A stretch of DNA of 64,000 nt, taken from the NCBI RefSeq assembly GCF_900129505.1, contig NZ_LT670818.1:806001-870000 (forward strand), in the 5' to 3' direction. The position numbers and the translations under genes were made by a program. Origin of the DNA: Bradyrhizobium erythrophlei (GTDB lineage: Bacteria > Pseudomonadota > Alphaproteobacteria > Rhizobiales > Xanthobacteraceae). The stretch's first letter is position 1. Every line of letters begins with the position of its first letter. Positions 42,595 to 51,842 of the stretch are shown here, piece after piece. The notes under the pieces were generated by a model. That model made no database searches. It had not been told where the DNA came from and saw only the letters and a program-made list of their open reading frames with translations.

Positions 42595-44040
42595 TTAAAG
42601 CAACCCGGCCGCTTTGCGCGCGTCGCCGGTCAATTCCAGGATATGCAGGCCGGTATTGGCGCGATCGACAATGTAGATATAGCCGCGATCGTCGGTTTCG
42701 ACATTGTTGGTCTGGATCGCAACCCTGCAGCGCTCCTGGCCCTCGGTGGGAACGCAGCGCTTGTCGGTCGAAGCCGTGATCGAGGGGATAAAATGGCCGA
42801 CTTCTTTGGGATGATAGGGGTCGCGAATGTCGAGCGCGCGAACGCCCGCATTGAAGAAGGCGATGAACGCCATCTTCTTGTAGTAGACGGGCGCCATGCT
42901 CTCGTTGGAGGAATGCGAGCCGAACCGCCCGCCCCGCTCGCAGAACGAGCCGCTGGCCTCCGGCACCGTGTAGCTCGAGATCATCATCGGACGGCTCTCG
43001 ACCGTGACGTCGGCGAACCACACCATCTGCCGCGGTTCGCCGCATTCGTTGAGGATCGCCTCATCGACGATCATCACGATGTCGCGGGTCTTGCCGTCCT
43101 TGTCCTTGGCAAACTCGGCGATCGGCATTTTCAGCATCGGAAAGGTGGTATGGGCGCCGTTGAAGGCCGACATCATCAGCCGCGAAACTTCCGGATAACG
43201 CAGATTGTCCGGCGTCGGCTCCTTCGGGCCGTTGAGGAGCTTGTCGCGATCGACGATCTGCAGCATGCCGCCCTTGTCGGTGCCGTAACCGAAATAGACA
43301 CGGTTGCCCTCGGGGCCGGTCGAGATCGGCCCGTGCAGTTCGGTCGGCACCGCGCCGGTTGAGCCCGGCTCCTGGCCCGGCAGGCCGAAGTCGCGGATCT
43401 TGACGGGATGCGCGGGATCGCTGAGGTCGTAGACCTGCGTCATGCGGCGGGTGCGCCAGTCCGGCGCGCCCGACACCAAAAAGGCAATGCCGGTGTCGCA
43501 TTCCCACCAGCTCTTGTGGGTGTCCTTGAGGTCGCCGAGCCGCGTGATCAGCACGGGATTTGAGGGATCGGCGACGTTCCAGATCTCATGCGCCTCGCCG
43601 CCGAAGGTGCGGAGCATATAGACCGCATTTGGGTCGCCCTTGGGCAGCGTCTTGCCGTCACAGACGCGCACCATCTGCCCGCCGCCGCCCTCATATTTTC
43701 CTTCCTGTCCGGGAATGTGACGCAGGTATTTCGGGTGCGCGGGATCGGTGACGTCGACGATCGAGGTGCCGTTGGGCTCGGCGTTGCCGGTCAGCGGATT
43801 GGCCGGATCGGGGACCGCGTCGGTGCCGCCGTGGTGGCCGATATAGGCGATCCAGCGGTCACCCTGGTGATGGATGGTCGGCTGATAGGCGCTGCGCGCC
43901 TGCAGGTCGTTGGATCCGACCAGTTTCATGTTGGAGGCTTCCGGTGGCGCCCCCATGACTTGCTGCTGGGCGGAAGCGGCGCTGCCGCACGCGGCGAAAG
44001 CTGCGCAAAGAATTGTGGCGAGTTTGACGTAACCGCTCAT
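42595..44040 (-). CDS. Exported LVIVD-repeat beta-propeller protein
   Basis: 481 residues with a signal peptide (MSGYVKLATILCAAFAACGS, cleavage near ASAQ). The body is a string of propeller blades with the pattern xxIVDVTDPAHPKYLRHIPG, WNVADPSNPVLITRLGDL, YDLSDPAHPVKIRDFGLP, LDIRDPYHPKEVGHFIPS and IYIVDRANTGLHILELTG, typical of LVIVD repeats. These periplasmic proteins have no firm function. The ATG at 44040 is chosen for the signal peptide; the longer frame upstream overlaps the divergent ArsR promoter. Confidence 0.85.
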   Translation of the reverse strand: MSGYVKLATILCAAFAACGSAASAQQQVMGAPPEASNMKLVGSNDLQARSAYQPTIHHQGDRWIAYIGHHGGTDAVPDPANPLTGNAEPNGTSIVDVTDPAHPKYLRHIPGQEGKYEGGGGQMVRVCDGKTLPKGDPNAVYMLRTFGGEAHEIWNVADPSNPVLITRLGDLKDTHKSWWECDTGIAFLVSGAPDWRTRRMTQVYDLSDPAHPVKIRDFGLPGQEPGSTGAVPTELHGPISTGPEGNRVYFGYGTDKGGMLQIVDRDKLLNGPKEPTPDNLRYPEVSRLMMSAFNGAHTTFPMLKMPIAEFAKDKDGKTRDIVMIVDEAILNECGEPRQMVWFADVTVESRPMMISSYTVPEASGSFCERGGRFGSHSSNESMAPVYYKKMAFIAFFNAGVRALDIRDPYHPKEVGHFIPSITASTDKRCVPTEGQERCRVAIQTNNVETDDRGYIYIVDRANTGLHILELTGDARKAAGLL

Positions 44041-44127
44041 GCTTTTTCCACCCAGGCTGTTGAAGCGCTTTTCTTTGGCCCCGCGGGCGACGCTAGCACG
44101 ACGAATTGAAGGCGCCAAAACACCCTC

Positions 44128-44157
44128 TTGACATGCAACCTTTTGGTTGCCTATCAT
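44128..44157 (+). promoter_or_regulatory. Promoter and operator of the ArsR-SRPBCC operon
   Basis: TTGACA (44128-44133) and TATCAT (44152-44157) are 18 bp apart. The spacer holds GCAACC-TTTT-GGTTGC (44135-44150), a perfect palindrome that a bound repressor would use to block polymerase. The predicted start point falls at or next to the ATG at 44165, so the mRNA may have no leader. Confidence 0.8.
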
Positions 44158-44164
44158 ATCCGCC

Positions 44165-44479
44165 ATGGATGACGTCTTCAAAGCGCTGGCCGATGCTTCG
44201 CGACGGTCGCTGCTGGACAGGCTTCACGCCAAAAACGGCCAGACCCTGAACGAACTCTGCGACGGCCTCGCCATGACGCGGCAGGCGGTCACCAAACACC
44301 TTGTGATCCTCGAAGGGGCCAACCTCGTCGCCACGCTCAGGCACGGCCGCGAGAAGCTGCACTACCTCAACCCGGTGCCGATCCATCAGATCGGCGAGCG
44401 GTGGATCAGGAAATTCGAGCGCGGGAAACTGACCGCGCTCAGCGAGTTGAAGAAGCAACTGGAGAAGCGCGATGAGTAA
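44165..44479 (+). CDS. ArsR family transcriptional regulator
   Basis: 104 residues, a winged helix-turn-helix: MDDVFKALADASRRSLLDRL, LNELCDGLAMTRQAVTKHLV and the wing RHGREKLHYLNPVPIHQIGE. The metal-binding Cys pair of true ArsR is absent (one Cys in ELCDG). This subgroup typically precedes SRPBCC proteins, as here, and represses its own operon. No ribosome site is needed if the message is leaderless. The end overlaps the first SRPBCC gene by 8 bases. Confidence 0.9.
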   Translation: MDDVFKALADASRRSLLDRLHAKNGQTLNELCDGLAMTRQAVTKHLVILEGANLVATLRHGREKLHYLNPVPIHQIGERWIRKFERGKLTALSELKKQLEKRDE

Positions 44480-44939
44480 ACCGGAATTCGTCTACACCAC
44501 CTATATCGAGACCTCGGCCGAAAAACTCTGGCAGGCCCTGACCGACGGCGACTTCACCGAACGCTACTGGTTCGGCCACAGAGTCGCCTCGGACTGGAAG
44601 GCAGGATCGTCCTACAAGTTCGTCAAACCAGGTGCGCCGGGCCTCGAAGGCAAGGTGCTGGTTTCCGAGCCACCGCGGCTGCTCTCCTATTCCTGGGATT
44701 GCTGTTCGCCGGACGCCCAGCGCGAACGCACCTCCCGCGTCACCTTCGCTCTGGAGCCACATGGCAAGATCGTCAAGCTGACGGTGACGCATGACGAACT
44801 CGACGAAGGCGGCGTAACCCTGCGCAACATTTCCGGCGGCTGGCCGATGGTGATCGCCAACCTCAAGAGCCTGCTCGAGACCGGACATGCGCTCGATATC
44901 GATCCGCCCTCCGTGACAAAGGAAGCGGCCTGTGCCTAA
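44472..44939 (+). CDS. SRPBCC (AHSA1-like) protein, copy 1
   Basis: 155 residues of the helix-grip fold: FVYTTYIETSAEKLWQALTD, DFTERYWFGHRVASDWKAGS and GGWPMVIANLKSLLETGHAL. The deep cavity binds a hydrophobic ligand; some members act as stress proteins linked to detoxification. First of three consecutive related genes, each overlapping the next, under the ArsR promoter. Confidence 0.9.
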   Translation: MSKPEFVYTTYIETSAEKLWQALTDGDFTERYWFGHRVASDWKAGSSYKFVKPGAPGLEGKVLVSEPPRLLSYSWDCCSPDAQRERTSRVTFALEPHGKIVKLTVTHDELDEGGVTLRNISGGWPMVIANLKSLLETGHALDIDPPSVTKEAACA

Positions 44940-45399
44940 GCCCGAATTCGTCTACGTCACCTATATCGAGACCACGCCGGAGAAATTGTGGCAGGCGTTG
45001 ACCTCAAGCGAATTCTCGAAGCGCTACTGGTTCAACACCGAGCTGCAATCCGACTTCAAGGTGGGCTCGCCGTTCGCGCTGGTCACGAACGGCACCACCA
45101 CCGACGACGGCAAAATCCTCGAAGCCGATCCGCCGCGGCGGCTCTCCTACACCTTCCGCCACGTCCTCAACGACGACATGCGGAACGAGCGGCCGACCAA
45201 GGTCGTCTTCAACATCGAGCCGCACGGCAAACTTGTGAAGCTCACGCTGACCCATGAAGGCTTTGCCGAAGGCAGTACGCTTCTGGACGGCATCTCCAAG
45301 GGGTGGCCGGCCATCCTGTCGAGCCTCAAGAGCCTGCTGGAAACCGGAACGGCGCTGGCGATCCCGATCGCCGCGCTCGACATCGAGGGCATGGCATGA
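44932..45399 (+). CDS. SRPBCC (AHSA1-like) protein, copy 2
   Basis: 155 residues and the closest relative of copy 1: FVYVTYIETTPEKLWQALTS, RYWFNTELQSDFKVGSPFAL and GWPAILSSLKSLLETGTALA. The start is GTG (overlapping the copy 1 stop by 8 bases) in the same arrangement as ArsR to copy 1, which suggests duplication of the whole gene-to-gene junction. Confidence 0.9.
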   Translation: MPKPEFVYVTYIETTPEKLWQALTSSEFSKRYWFNTELQSDFKVGSPFALVTNGTTTDDGKILEADPPRRLSYTFRHVLNDDMRNERPTKVVFNIEPHGKLVKLTLTHEGFAEGSTLLDGISKGWPAILSSLKSLLETGTALAIPIAALDIEGMA

Positions 45400-45908
45400 A
45401 CATCGACGATTTCAAACCGATGACGGTCTACACCATCTACATCGCGTCGACACCGGAGCGGGTGTGGGAAGCGCTGACCTCGGCCGAATTCACCCGGAAA
45501 TATTTTTTCGGCAATGCAGTCGAGGTCGAGCTGAAAGTCGGCGGCGCGTATATCGTGCGCACGCCGGACGGCGCGCTGCATATCTCCGGCGAGGTGATCG
45601 AATGCGCTCCCCCGCGCAGGCTCACCGTGACCTTCAACGTCAACTGGCCGGGGCTGATCGAAAAGCTCGGGCCGACCCTCGTCAGCTACGAGATCGAACC
45701 GGCCGGCGATGCCGTCCGGCTCACCATGACCGAGTCACACGACCGGCCGCTCAGCGACGATATCCTCTCCGGCGGCCGCCAGGGCTGGCCCGCGATCCTG
45801 TCGAGCCTGAAGAGCCTGCTGGAAACGGGAGCGCCGCTGGCCGTCAAGATGGGCCCGCCGCAGAGGATGCTGGCGGCACTGAAGCAAATGGGCATCGCGA
45901 CGCCGTAG
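45396..45908 (+). CDS. SRPBCC (AHSA1-like) protein, copy 3
   Basis: 170 residues. It shares the fold and tail (VYTIYIASTPERVWEALTSA, RKYFFGNAVEVELKVGGAYI, GWPAILSSLKSLLETGAPLA) and has a unique C-terminal extension (GPPQRMLAALKQMGIATP). ATGA overlap with copy 2. Three paralogues may bind different ligands or form one complex. A 13-bp hairpin lies after the gene. Confidence 0.9.
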   Translation: MNIDDFKPMTVYTIYIASTPERVWEALTSAEFTRKYFFGNAVEVELKVGGAYIVRTPDGALHISGEVIECAPPRRLTVTFNVNWPGLIEKLGPTLVSYEIEPAGDAVRLTMTESHDRPLSDDILSGGRQGWPAILSSLKSLLETGAPLAVKMGPPQRMLAALKQMGIATP

Positions 45909-45923
45909 CTTCAAGGCGGGGTG

Positions 45924-45954
45924 CTTATCCCTCCCCACGAGGGGGAGGGATAAG
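45924..45954. terminator. Hairpin between convergent operons
   Basis: CTTATCCCTCCCC (45924-45936), loop ACGAG, and GGGGAGGGATAAG (45942-45954): a perfect 13-bp stem between the end of the SRPBCC operon and the 3' end of the acyl-CoA synthetase gene. No T run is present, so its use as a terminator is likely but not proven. Confidence 0.55.
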
Positions 45955-45958
45955 AAGG

Positions 45959-47569
45959 CTACCCCAGCGTCCGCAGCTCGCGCCGCAGCACCTTTCCGGT
46001 CGCGGTCATCGGCAGGGTGTCGGTGAACTGCACGAAGCGCGGATATTCGTGGGCGGCGAGCTGGACTTTCACAAAGTCCTGGATCTCGCGCGCGAGCTCG
46101 TCGCTCGGCGCAAAGCCCGGGCGCAGCACGATCCATGCCTTGATGGATTCGGTGCGGATCGGATCGGGAATGCCGACCACCGCCGACAGCGCCACCGCCG
46201 GATGTTTTAGCAGCGTGTGCTCGATCTCCGAGGGCCCGACGCGGTAGCCGGCGGTCGTGATGACGTCGTCCTCGCGGCTGACATACCAGAAATAGCCGTC
46301 CGCATCCTGCACGCCGAGATCGCCGGTCAAAAGAAACTCGCCGGCATATTTTTTCGCGGTCGCTTCCGGATTTTTCCAGTACTCGATCATGGTGCAGGGA
46401 TTGGGCTGGCGCACGCCGATGATGCCGCGCTCGCCTTGCGGCAATTCCTCGCCGCGCGGGTTGACGATGCGGACGTCGAAGCCCGGCGTCGGCTTGCCCA
46501 TCGAACCCGGGCGGATCGGAAACAGTTTTGCGTTGCAGCCGATCACGAGATTGCATTCGGTCTGGCCATATACCTCATGGGCATCGATGCCGAAGGTGGC
46601 GCGCACCCAGTCCAGCAGTTCGGCACCGAGCGACTCGCCGCCGGTCAGCATGCTGCGCAGCTTGACGCCGGGGTGCCTGACGTTCGCCTGCCGCATCAGC
46701 TTCAGCGCGGTCGGCGGCAGGAACACGTTGCGCACCGCGTGATCGGCCATCAGTTGCATCGCCGCCTGCGGCTCGAATTTTTTCGCGCGGTGCCCGACCA
46801 CGGGCACACCATGATACCAGGCCGGAAACAGCGCATCGAACAGGCCGCCGATCCAGGCCCAGTCGGCCGGCGTCCACATCACGTCATCTGGTTTGGGCAT
46901 GAAGTCATGCACCATCTCGACATTGGGCAGATGGCCGAGCAACACGCGATGGGCGTGCAGCGCGCCTTTCGGATTTCCCGTGGTGCCCGAGGTGTAGATG
47001 ATGATGGCGGGATCGTCGGCCGAGGTATCGACATCAGCGAAGTCTTCGGAAGCGGCCTTGACGGAGGACCAGAACGATTTGGCGCCGGCCGGGGCGGTCT
47101 CGCTGATCACATAGACATTCGCCAGCTCCGGCAGCCGGTCGCGGATTTTTGAAAGCTTTTCCCAGCCGCCTTCGTCGGTCACCACGGCCCTGGCGCCGGA
47201 ATTGGCGAGCCGAAATTCCAGCGCATCCTCGCCGAACAGCGTGAACAGCGGCACCGACACCAGGCCGGAGCGAAATGCCGCCAGATGCGCGACCGGCAGC
47301 TCCAGCGACTGCGACAGAAACGCCGCGACGCGGTCGCCGCGAACGAGCCCATCGGCCTTCAGTACATTGGCGAAGCGGCGCGACATCGCGCGCAACTGGT
47401 CGAACGAGGTGCGCATGGTACGGCCGTCCTCGTCGACATAGATCAGCGCCAGCCGGCCGGAGCCGTCGGCATGGCGGTCGCAGCAGGCGGTCGCGATGTT
47501 GAAGCGCGCGGGCACCTCCCAGCGGAAGTCGCGGATGAGGGTGGCGTAGTCGGCGGTTTCAGTGAGCAT
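45959..47569 (-). CDS. Acyl-CoA synthetase (AMP-forming; acetyl/propionyl-CoA synthetase-like)
   Basis: 536 residues. The adenylation motifs are complete: AIIIYTSGTTGNPKGALHAH (P-loop), DAHEVYGQTECNLVIGCNAK, the GDLGVQDADGYFWYVSREDD hinge with Asp, and the catalytic Lys in LPMTATGKVLRRELR. It activates a carboxylic acid to an acyl-AMP and then acyl-CoA; acid length cannot be read. The ATG at 47569 is chosen over an earlier in-frame ATG at 47614. The next gene upstream on this strand is a Rieske/FAD oxidoreductase, 57 bases away. Confidence 0.92.
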   Translation of the reverse strand: MLTETADYATLIRDFRWEVPARFNIATACCDRHADGSGRLALIYVDEDGRTMRTSFDQLRAMSRRFANVLKADGLVRGDRVAAFLSQSLELPVAHLAAFRSGLVSVPLFTLFGEDALEFRLANSGARAVVTDEGGWEKLSKIRDRLPELANVYVISETAPAGAKSFWSSVKAASEDFADVDTSADDPAIIIYTSGTTGNPKGALHAHRVLLGHLPNVEMVHDFMPKPDDVMWTPADWAWIGGLFDALFPAWYHGVPVVGHRAKKFEPQAAMQLMADHAVRNVFLPPTALKLMRQANVRHPGVKLRSMLTGGESLGAELLDWVRATFGIDAHEVYGQTECNLVIGCNAKLFPIRPGSMGKPTPGFDVRIVNPRGEELPQGERGIIGVRQPNPCTMIEYWKNPEATAKKYAGEFLLTGDLGVQDADGYFWYVSREDDVITTAGYRVGPSEIEHTLLKHPAVALSAVVGIPDPIRTESIKAWIVLRPGFAPSDELAREIQDFVKVQLAAHEYPRFVQFTDTLPMTATGKVLRRELRTLG

Positions 47570-47626
47570 GCGCGCCAGATTAGACTTTTGCCGTTGCGGC
47601 GCAAATCCCTGCAATCGCGGACAGGG

Positions 47627-49150
47627 TCAGCCCTTCGCCTTCTCCATCGCCAGTTCCGCCTCGAGGCTGGCGAGGTCGCGATAGATCGAGGCCACGGCAA
47701 GCACGCGACCGCCGCTCTTGTATCGCAGCAGGCAGTCCCTGGCGGCGACGTCGCCTTCAACGGCAATTTCGTCCCACTTCTCGGCGTGGCCGACATAGTT
47801 GATCGGTACGTCGTAATGCTGGCTCCAGAAGAACGGCACGGCATCGAAAACTTCGCGCCGTCCCAGCATGTTGCGCGCCGCGGTCTGGCCCTGGCGTTCG
47901 GCCACCACCCAGTGTTCGACGCGGATGTTTTCGCCGGAATGGGAATCAGGCCAGCGCGCGATATCGCCGGCCGCATAGATGCCGGGGACGCTGGTTTCGA
48001 GATACGCGCTCACCGCGACGCCGTGATCGATCGCAAGCCCGGCCTTCTCGGCCAGAGCGAGCCGCGGCCGCACGCCGACGCCGACAACCACGACATCGGC
48101 CTCGATTACAGCGCCGCTTTTCAACGTCGCGCGCTTGCCGTCGATCAAGGTGACGGTATCGCCGAGATGAAAGATGACGCCGTGTTCCTCGTGCAATGCG
48201 CGGACGAAATCGCCCATCGCGGTTCCGAGCACGCGTTCCATCGGCCGCTGCTCGAGGCCTACGACGTGGACTTCGATATCCCGCGCGCGCAATGCCGCCG
48301 CGGCTTCGAGCCCGATAAAACTCGCGCCGATCACGACGGCGCGGCGCGCGCCATTCGCTGACGCAATGATCGCGCGGCAATCGGCGAGCGAGCGCAGCAC
48401 GTGGACATGGGGCAGGTCGGCGCCCGGGATCGGCAGGCGCACCGGCTCGGCGCCGGTCGCCAGCAGCAGGCGGTCATAGGCGACGGCTGCGCCGCCGGCG
48501 AGCACCACGGCTTTGGCCTTGCTATCGATCGAGACGACCTCGGCATTGAGCCGCAGGTCGATGGCCGTATCCGCGTAAAAATCCTCGGGGCGCAGCGGCA
48601 GCCAGTCTTCCGGCGCGCTGCCGGCGAGATAGTCTTTCGACAGATTCGGCCGGTCCACCGGCGCCGCCGCCTCGCTGCTCAGCATCACGATGCCGCCGGA
48701 GTAGCCCTGCCGCCGCAACATCTCGGCCGCCGCAAACCCCGCCGCGCCGCCGCCGACGATCACGATTCGGCCGGGCGCATCGACAACGCCCCTCACGCGC
48801 GGCTTCGGCTGCTCGATCTTTTGCCGGACGAAAATGCGAGCGCCTTCGTGCTCGACCTTCCAGACAGCAATCGGATTCAACGCCGGCGCCCGGATGGCTT
48901 CCCCGGTGCGCAGATCGAAACAGGCGTGGTGCCAAGGACAGCGGACGGTCTCGCCGTCTACCAGGCCTTCGGCGAGCGGACCGTGATAATGGCTGCAATG
49001 GGCATCGACGGCGAAGATCTCCGGACCAGAGCGCGCCAGCAGGATTTCTTCGTCGCCGACATGGCCGAGCAGGGTCGCGCCGGTGAATTCAGTGAGCGCG
49101 ATACCCAGGGACAGATCGGGACCTGCGGGTGGGGCTTGTTGATCCGCCAT
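47627..49150 (-). CDS. FAD-dependent oxidoreductase with N-terminal Rieske domain
   Basis: 507 residues. A Rieske [2Fe-2S] domain at residues 15-105 has CSH (54-56 region) and VRCPWHHACFDLRTGE, the CxH...CxxH ligand set. After a linker, the oxidoreductase has an FAD motif (IVIVGGGAAGFAAAEMLRRQ), an NAD(P) motif (AVVIGASFIGLEAAAALRAR) and a second FAD contact GIYAAGDIARWPDSHSGENI. It resembles AIFL/ferredoxin-reductase proteins of rhizobia. It moves electrons from NADH to an iron-sulfur or quinone partner, not identified here. Confidence 0.9.
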   Translation of the reverse strand: MADQQAPPAGPDLSLGIALTEFTGATLLGHVGDEEILLARSGPEIFAVDAHCSHYHGPLAEGLVDGETVRCPWHHACFDLRTGEAIRAPALNPIAVWKVEHEGARIFVRQKIEQPKPRVRGVVDAPGRIVIVGGGAAGFAAAEMLRRQGYSGGIVMLSSEAAAPVDRPNLSKDYLAGSAPEDWLPLRPEDFYADTAIDLRLNAEVVSIDSKAKAVVLAGGAAVAYDRLLLATGAEPVRLPIPGADLPHVHVLRSLADCRAIIASANGARRAVVIGASFIGLEAAAALRARDIEVHVVGLEQRPMERVLGTAMGDFVRALHEEHGVIFHLGDTVTLIDGKRATLKSGAVIEADVVVVGVGVRPRLALAEKAGLAIDHGVAVSAYLETSVPGIYAAGDIARWPDSHSGENIRVEHWVVAERQGQTAARNMLGRREVFDAVPFFWSQHYDVPINYVGHAEKWDEIAVEGDVAARDCLLRYKSGGRVLAVASIYRDLASLEAELAMEKAKG

Positions 49151-49173
49151 GTCGTCCTCCGCCGGTTAGAAAA

Positions 49174-49629
49174 TTATCCCGTCAAAGCCGCCTTCACCAG
49201 CCCGCTGGCTTTGGCAAAATCCATCTGCCCCGCGTATTTCGTCTTGAGCACGCCGATCACCTTGCCCATGTCCTTCATACCGGCAGCACCGGTCTCGGCG
49301 ATCGCGGAGGAGATCGCGGCCTTGACGTCATCCTCGGACATCTGTTTCGGCAGGTACGCGGAAATGATCGCGATTTCCTCGCGCTCCTGCGCGGCCAACT
49401 CGGCACGGCCGCCCTTGTCGTAGAGCTCCACCGACTCCTGGCGCTGTTTTATCATTTTCTGGAAGACGCCCAGAAGATCCGCATCCGTCAGCGGCGGCTT
49501 GCCTTCGCCGCGCGCGGCGATGTCGGCGTTCTTGATGGTCGAATTGACCATGCGCAGCGTGGACAGCTTGCGCTCGTCCTTGGCCCGCATCGCGTCCTTG
49601 ACCGCATTGTTGATGTCGTCGCGCAGCAT
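49174..49629 (-). CDS. GatB/YqeY domain protein
   Basis: 151 residues. MLRDDINNAVKDAMRAKDER, LSTLRMVNSTIKNADIAARG, RQESVELYDKGGRAELAAQE and AAGMKDMGKVIGVLKTKYAG are family landmarks. YqeY resembles the tRNA-binding tail of GatB and is thought to act on tRNA amidation or stability. The ATG at 49629 is chosen because the family starts there; the longer frame upstream is not conserved-looking. It is divergent from carA, as in other Bradyrhizobium. Confidence 0.9.
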   Translation of the reverse strand: MLRDDINNAVKDAMRAKDERKLSTLRMVNSTIKNADIAARGEGKPPLTDADLLGVFQKMIKQRQESVELYDKGGRAELAAQEREEIAIISAYLPKQMSEDDVKAAISSAIAETGAAGMKDMGKVIGVLKTKYAGQMDFAKASGLVKAALTG

Positions 49630-49855
49630 CGTGGTGTCCTCTCGCGTGCCCGAAAAGGCCGCATCGTCACAAGCCCCTGATCTAGGCCGTTCGCGGCCAT
49701 CAGACAACTCGGTTCCACCGCCATTCTTGCTTCCCTGGCGCAGCAGGACGGGTCGCGGCGCGGCTTGCCCGGCAAACCGGCCTGCGGCGGCGCTCCGCTG
49801 CATAAGGCTCGCCGGAAATATGCGCATTTTGCATGTGAATCCGCGACTTACGGCT

Positions 49856-49884
49856 TTGACGCGCTAGCCCGCGAAGACTATGTA
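49856..49884 (+). promoter_or_regulatory. Promoter of carA
   Basis: TTGACG (49856-49861), exactly 17 bp, and TATGTA (49879-49884). The ATG of carA at 49893 begins 9 bases after the -10 box, so the transcript may be leaderless or nearly so. Confidence 0.6.
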
Positions 49885-49892
49885 ATGCGCTC

Positions 49893-51083
49893 ATGACCCA
49901 ATCAGAGAACGCCTCAGCCTGGCCGGACCATAAACCGACCGCGCTCCTCGTGCTTGCCGACGGCACCGTGCTGGAAGGCTTCGGCCTCGGCGCGGAAGGC
50001 CAGGCCGTCGGCGAGGTCTGCTTCAACACCGCGATGACCGGCTATGAGGAGATCCTCACCGATCCCTCCTATGCCGGACAGCTGATCACCTTCACCTTCC
50101 CGCATATCGGCAATGTCGGCACCAACGACGAGGATATCGAGACGGTGAACATGGCGGCGACGCCGGGCGCGCGCGGCGTGATCCTGCGCTCCGCGATCAC
50201 CGATCCCTCCAGCTACCGCGCCACGCGCCATCTCGATTCCTGGCTGAAGGCACGCGGCATCATCGGCCTATCCGGCATCGACACCCGCGCGCTGACCGCG
50301 CTGATCCGCTCCAAGGGCATGCCCAACGCCGTGATCGCCCACGCCAAGGACGGCCAGTTCGACCTGCACGGCCTCAAGGAAGAAGCGCGCGAGTGGGCCG
50401 GCCTCGAAGGCATGGACCTGGTGCCGATGGTGACCTCCGGCCAGCGTTTTACCTGGGACGAAACGCCGTGGGCGTGGGGCGAAGGCTTTGGCCGGCAAAC
50501 GCAGCCTGAATTCAACGTCGTCGCCATCGACTACGGCATCAAGCGCAACATCCTGCGGCTGCTCGCCGGCGAAGGCTGCAAGGTCACGGTGGTGCCGGCG
50601 ACCACATCGGCCGAGGACATCCTGGCGATGAAGCCAGACGGCGTGTTTTTATCGAACGGCCCCGGCGACCCCGCGGCGACCGGCGAATATGCGGTGCCGG
50701 TGATCCAGAAGGTCATCGATTCCGGCACCCCGACCTTCGGCATCTGCCTCGGTCATCAGATGCTCGGCATCGCCGTCGGCGCCAAAACGAAAAAGATGCA
50801 CCAGGGCCACCACGGCGCCAATCATCCGGTCAAGGACGAGACCACCGGCAAGGTGGAGATCACCTCGATGAACCACGGTTTTGCGGTCGACCAGGCGACG
50901 CTGCCGAAGGGCGCCACCCAGACCCATATCTCGCTGTTCGACGGCTCCAATTGCGGCATCCAGCTCGAGGGCCGGCCGGTGTTCTCGGTGCAGTACCACC
51001 CGGAAGCCTCGCCCGGCCCGCGCGACTCGCATTATCTGTTCAAGCGGTTCGCGGATCTGATGCGCGACAAGAAGCGCGCGTAG
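49893..51083 (+). CDS. carA: Carbamoyl-phosphate synthase small subunit
   Basis: 396 residues. The N-terminal domain has [20 protein letters not shown] and [20 protein letters not shown]. The class-I glutaminase domain has [20 protein letters not shown], the nucleophile Cys in [20 protein letters not shown], and the His-Glu pair in [18 protein letters not shown]. It supplies ammonia from glutamine to CarB for arginine and pyrimidine synthesis. The partner carB is 6.8 kb away on the same strand, with unrelated genes between. Confidence 0.97.
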   Translation: MTQSENASAWPDHKPTALLVLADGTVLEGFGLGAEGQAVGEVCFNTAMTGYEEILTDPSYAGQLITFTFPHIGNVGTNDEDIETVNMAATPGARGVILRSAITDPSSYRATRHLDSWLKARGIIGLSGIDTRALTALIRSKGMPNAVIAHAKDGQFDLHGLKEEAREWAGLEGMDLVPMVTSGQRFTWDETPWAWGEGFGRQTQPEFNVVAIDYGIKRNILRLLAGEGCKVTVVPATTSAEDILAMKPDGVFLSNGPGDPAATGEYAVPVIQKVIDSGTPTFGICLGHQMLGIAVGAKTKKMHQGHHGANHPVKDETTGKVEITSMNHGFAVDQATLPKGATQTHISLFDGSNCGIQLEGRPVFSVQYHPEASPGPRDSHYLFKRFADLMRDKKRA

Positions 51084-51177
51084 GACGTTCTCTCGTCTGC
51101 GTCATCGCCGGGCAAAAGTGCGAAACGCGTCTTGGTAATATTTGACCCGGCAATCCTTCTTTTTTGAAGAATGATGG

Positions 51178-51200
51178 ATGCCCGGATCAAGTCCGGGCAT
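51178..51200. repeat. Intergenic palindrome, GCCCGGATCAAGTCCGGGC type
   Basis: ATGCCCGGA-TCAAG-TCCGGGCAT, a perfect 9-bp stem followed by GACGAGG. I recall this as a common rhizobial and alphaproteobacterial repeat unit. It lies between carA and the thioesterase gene. Confidence 0.7.
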
Positions 51201-51284
51201 GACGAGGTATGGCAAAGCTGCTGGCTTCATCGGAAATCCTTTAGTATGATATCCATCATCATACCTGTCGCAGGAACCAGCCCC

Positions 51285-51791
51285 ATGGACGACCAGGCCG
51301 CGCCCAAGATCGAATACGGCGTGACGCCGACCGAGGTGATGGCGTCGATGGCGGGGCTGGACTTCGTCCGCTCCATCTTCGACGGCCGGCTGCCGTCGCC
51401 GCCGATCATGCAGACCGTCGAACCCTTCGACTCCACCGCCGAGCCGGGCGTGGTGGTGTTCCACAGCATTCCTGCCTTCCGGCACTACAACCCGATCGGC
51501 TCGGTGCACGGCGGCTATGCCGCGACCTTGCTGGATTCGGCGATGGGGCTCGCGGTCCACAGCATGCTGCCGCCGGGCACCGGCTACACCACACTGGAAT
51601 TCAAGATCAGTTTTGTCAGGGGCATGACCAAGGATACCGGGGTGGTGCGCAGCGAGGGCCGCATTCTCAATGTCGGCCGCCGCGCCGCCACCGCCGAAGC
51701 GCGCATCACCGACAGCAAAGGCCGCCTGCTGGCGCATGCCACCACGACCTGCCTGGTTTTCGAGATACCGACGGGAGCGGCGGGAACGTGA
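51285..51791 (+). CDS. PaaI-type hotdog-fold thioesterase
   Basis: 168 residues. The hotdog core is RHYNPIGSVHGGYAATLLDS with AMGLAVHSML (the HGG and active-site Asp of the PaaI group), followed by TTLEFKISFVRGMTKDTGVV and GRRAATAEARITDSKGRLLA. It would hydrolyse a phenylacetyl-CoA-like or hydroxyaryl-CoA thioester. The ATG at 51285 has AGGAA upstream; earlier in-frame ATGs give an odd N-terminus that crosses the repeat. Confidence 0.85.
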   Translation: MDDQAAPKIEYGVTPTEVMASMAGLDFVRSIFDGRLPSPPIMQTVEPFDSTAEPGVVVFHSIPAFRHYNPIGSVHGGYAATLLDSAMGLAVHSMLPPGTGYTTLEFKISFVRGMTKDTGVVRSEGRILNVGRRAATAEARITDSKGRLLAHATTTCLVFEIPTGAAGT

Positions 51792-51842
51792 GCCGCCGAC
51801 GCCGGTTGTTTTAGCGGCTCATCTTCAGTCGCGGAGCATCCC

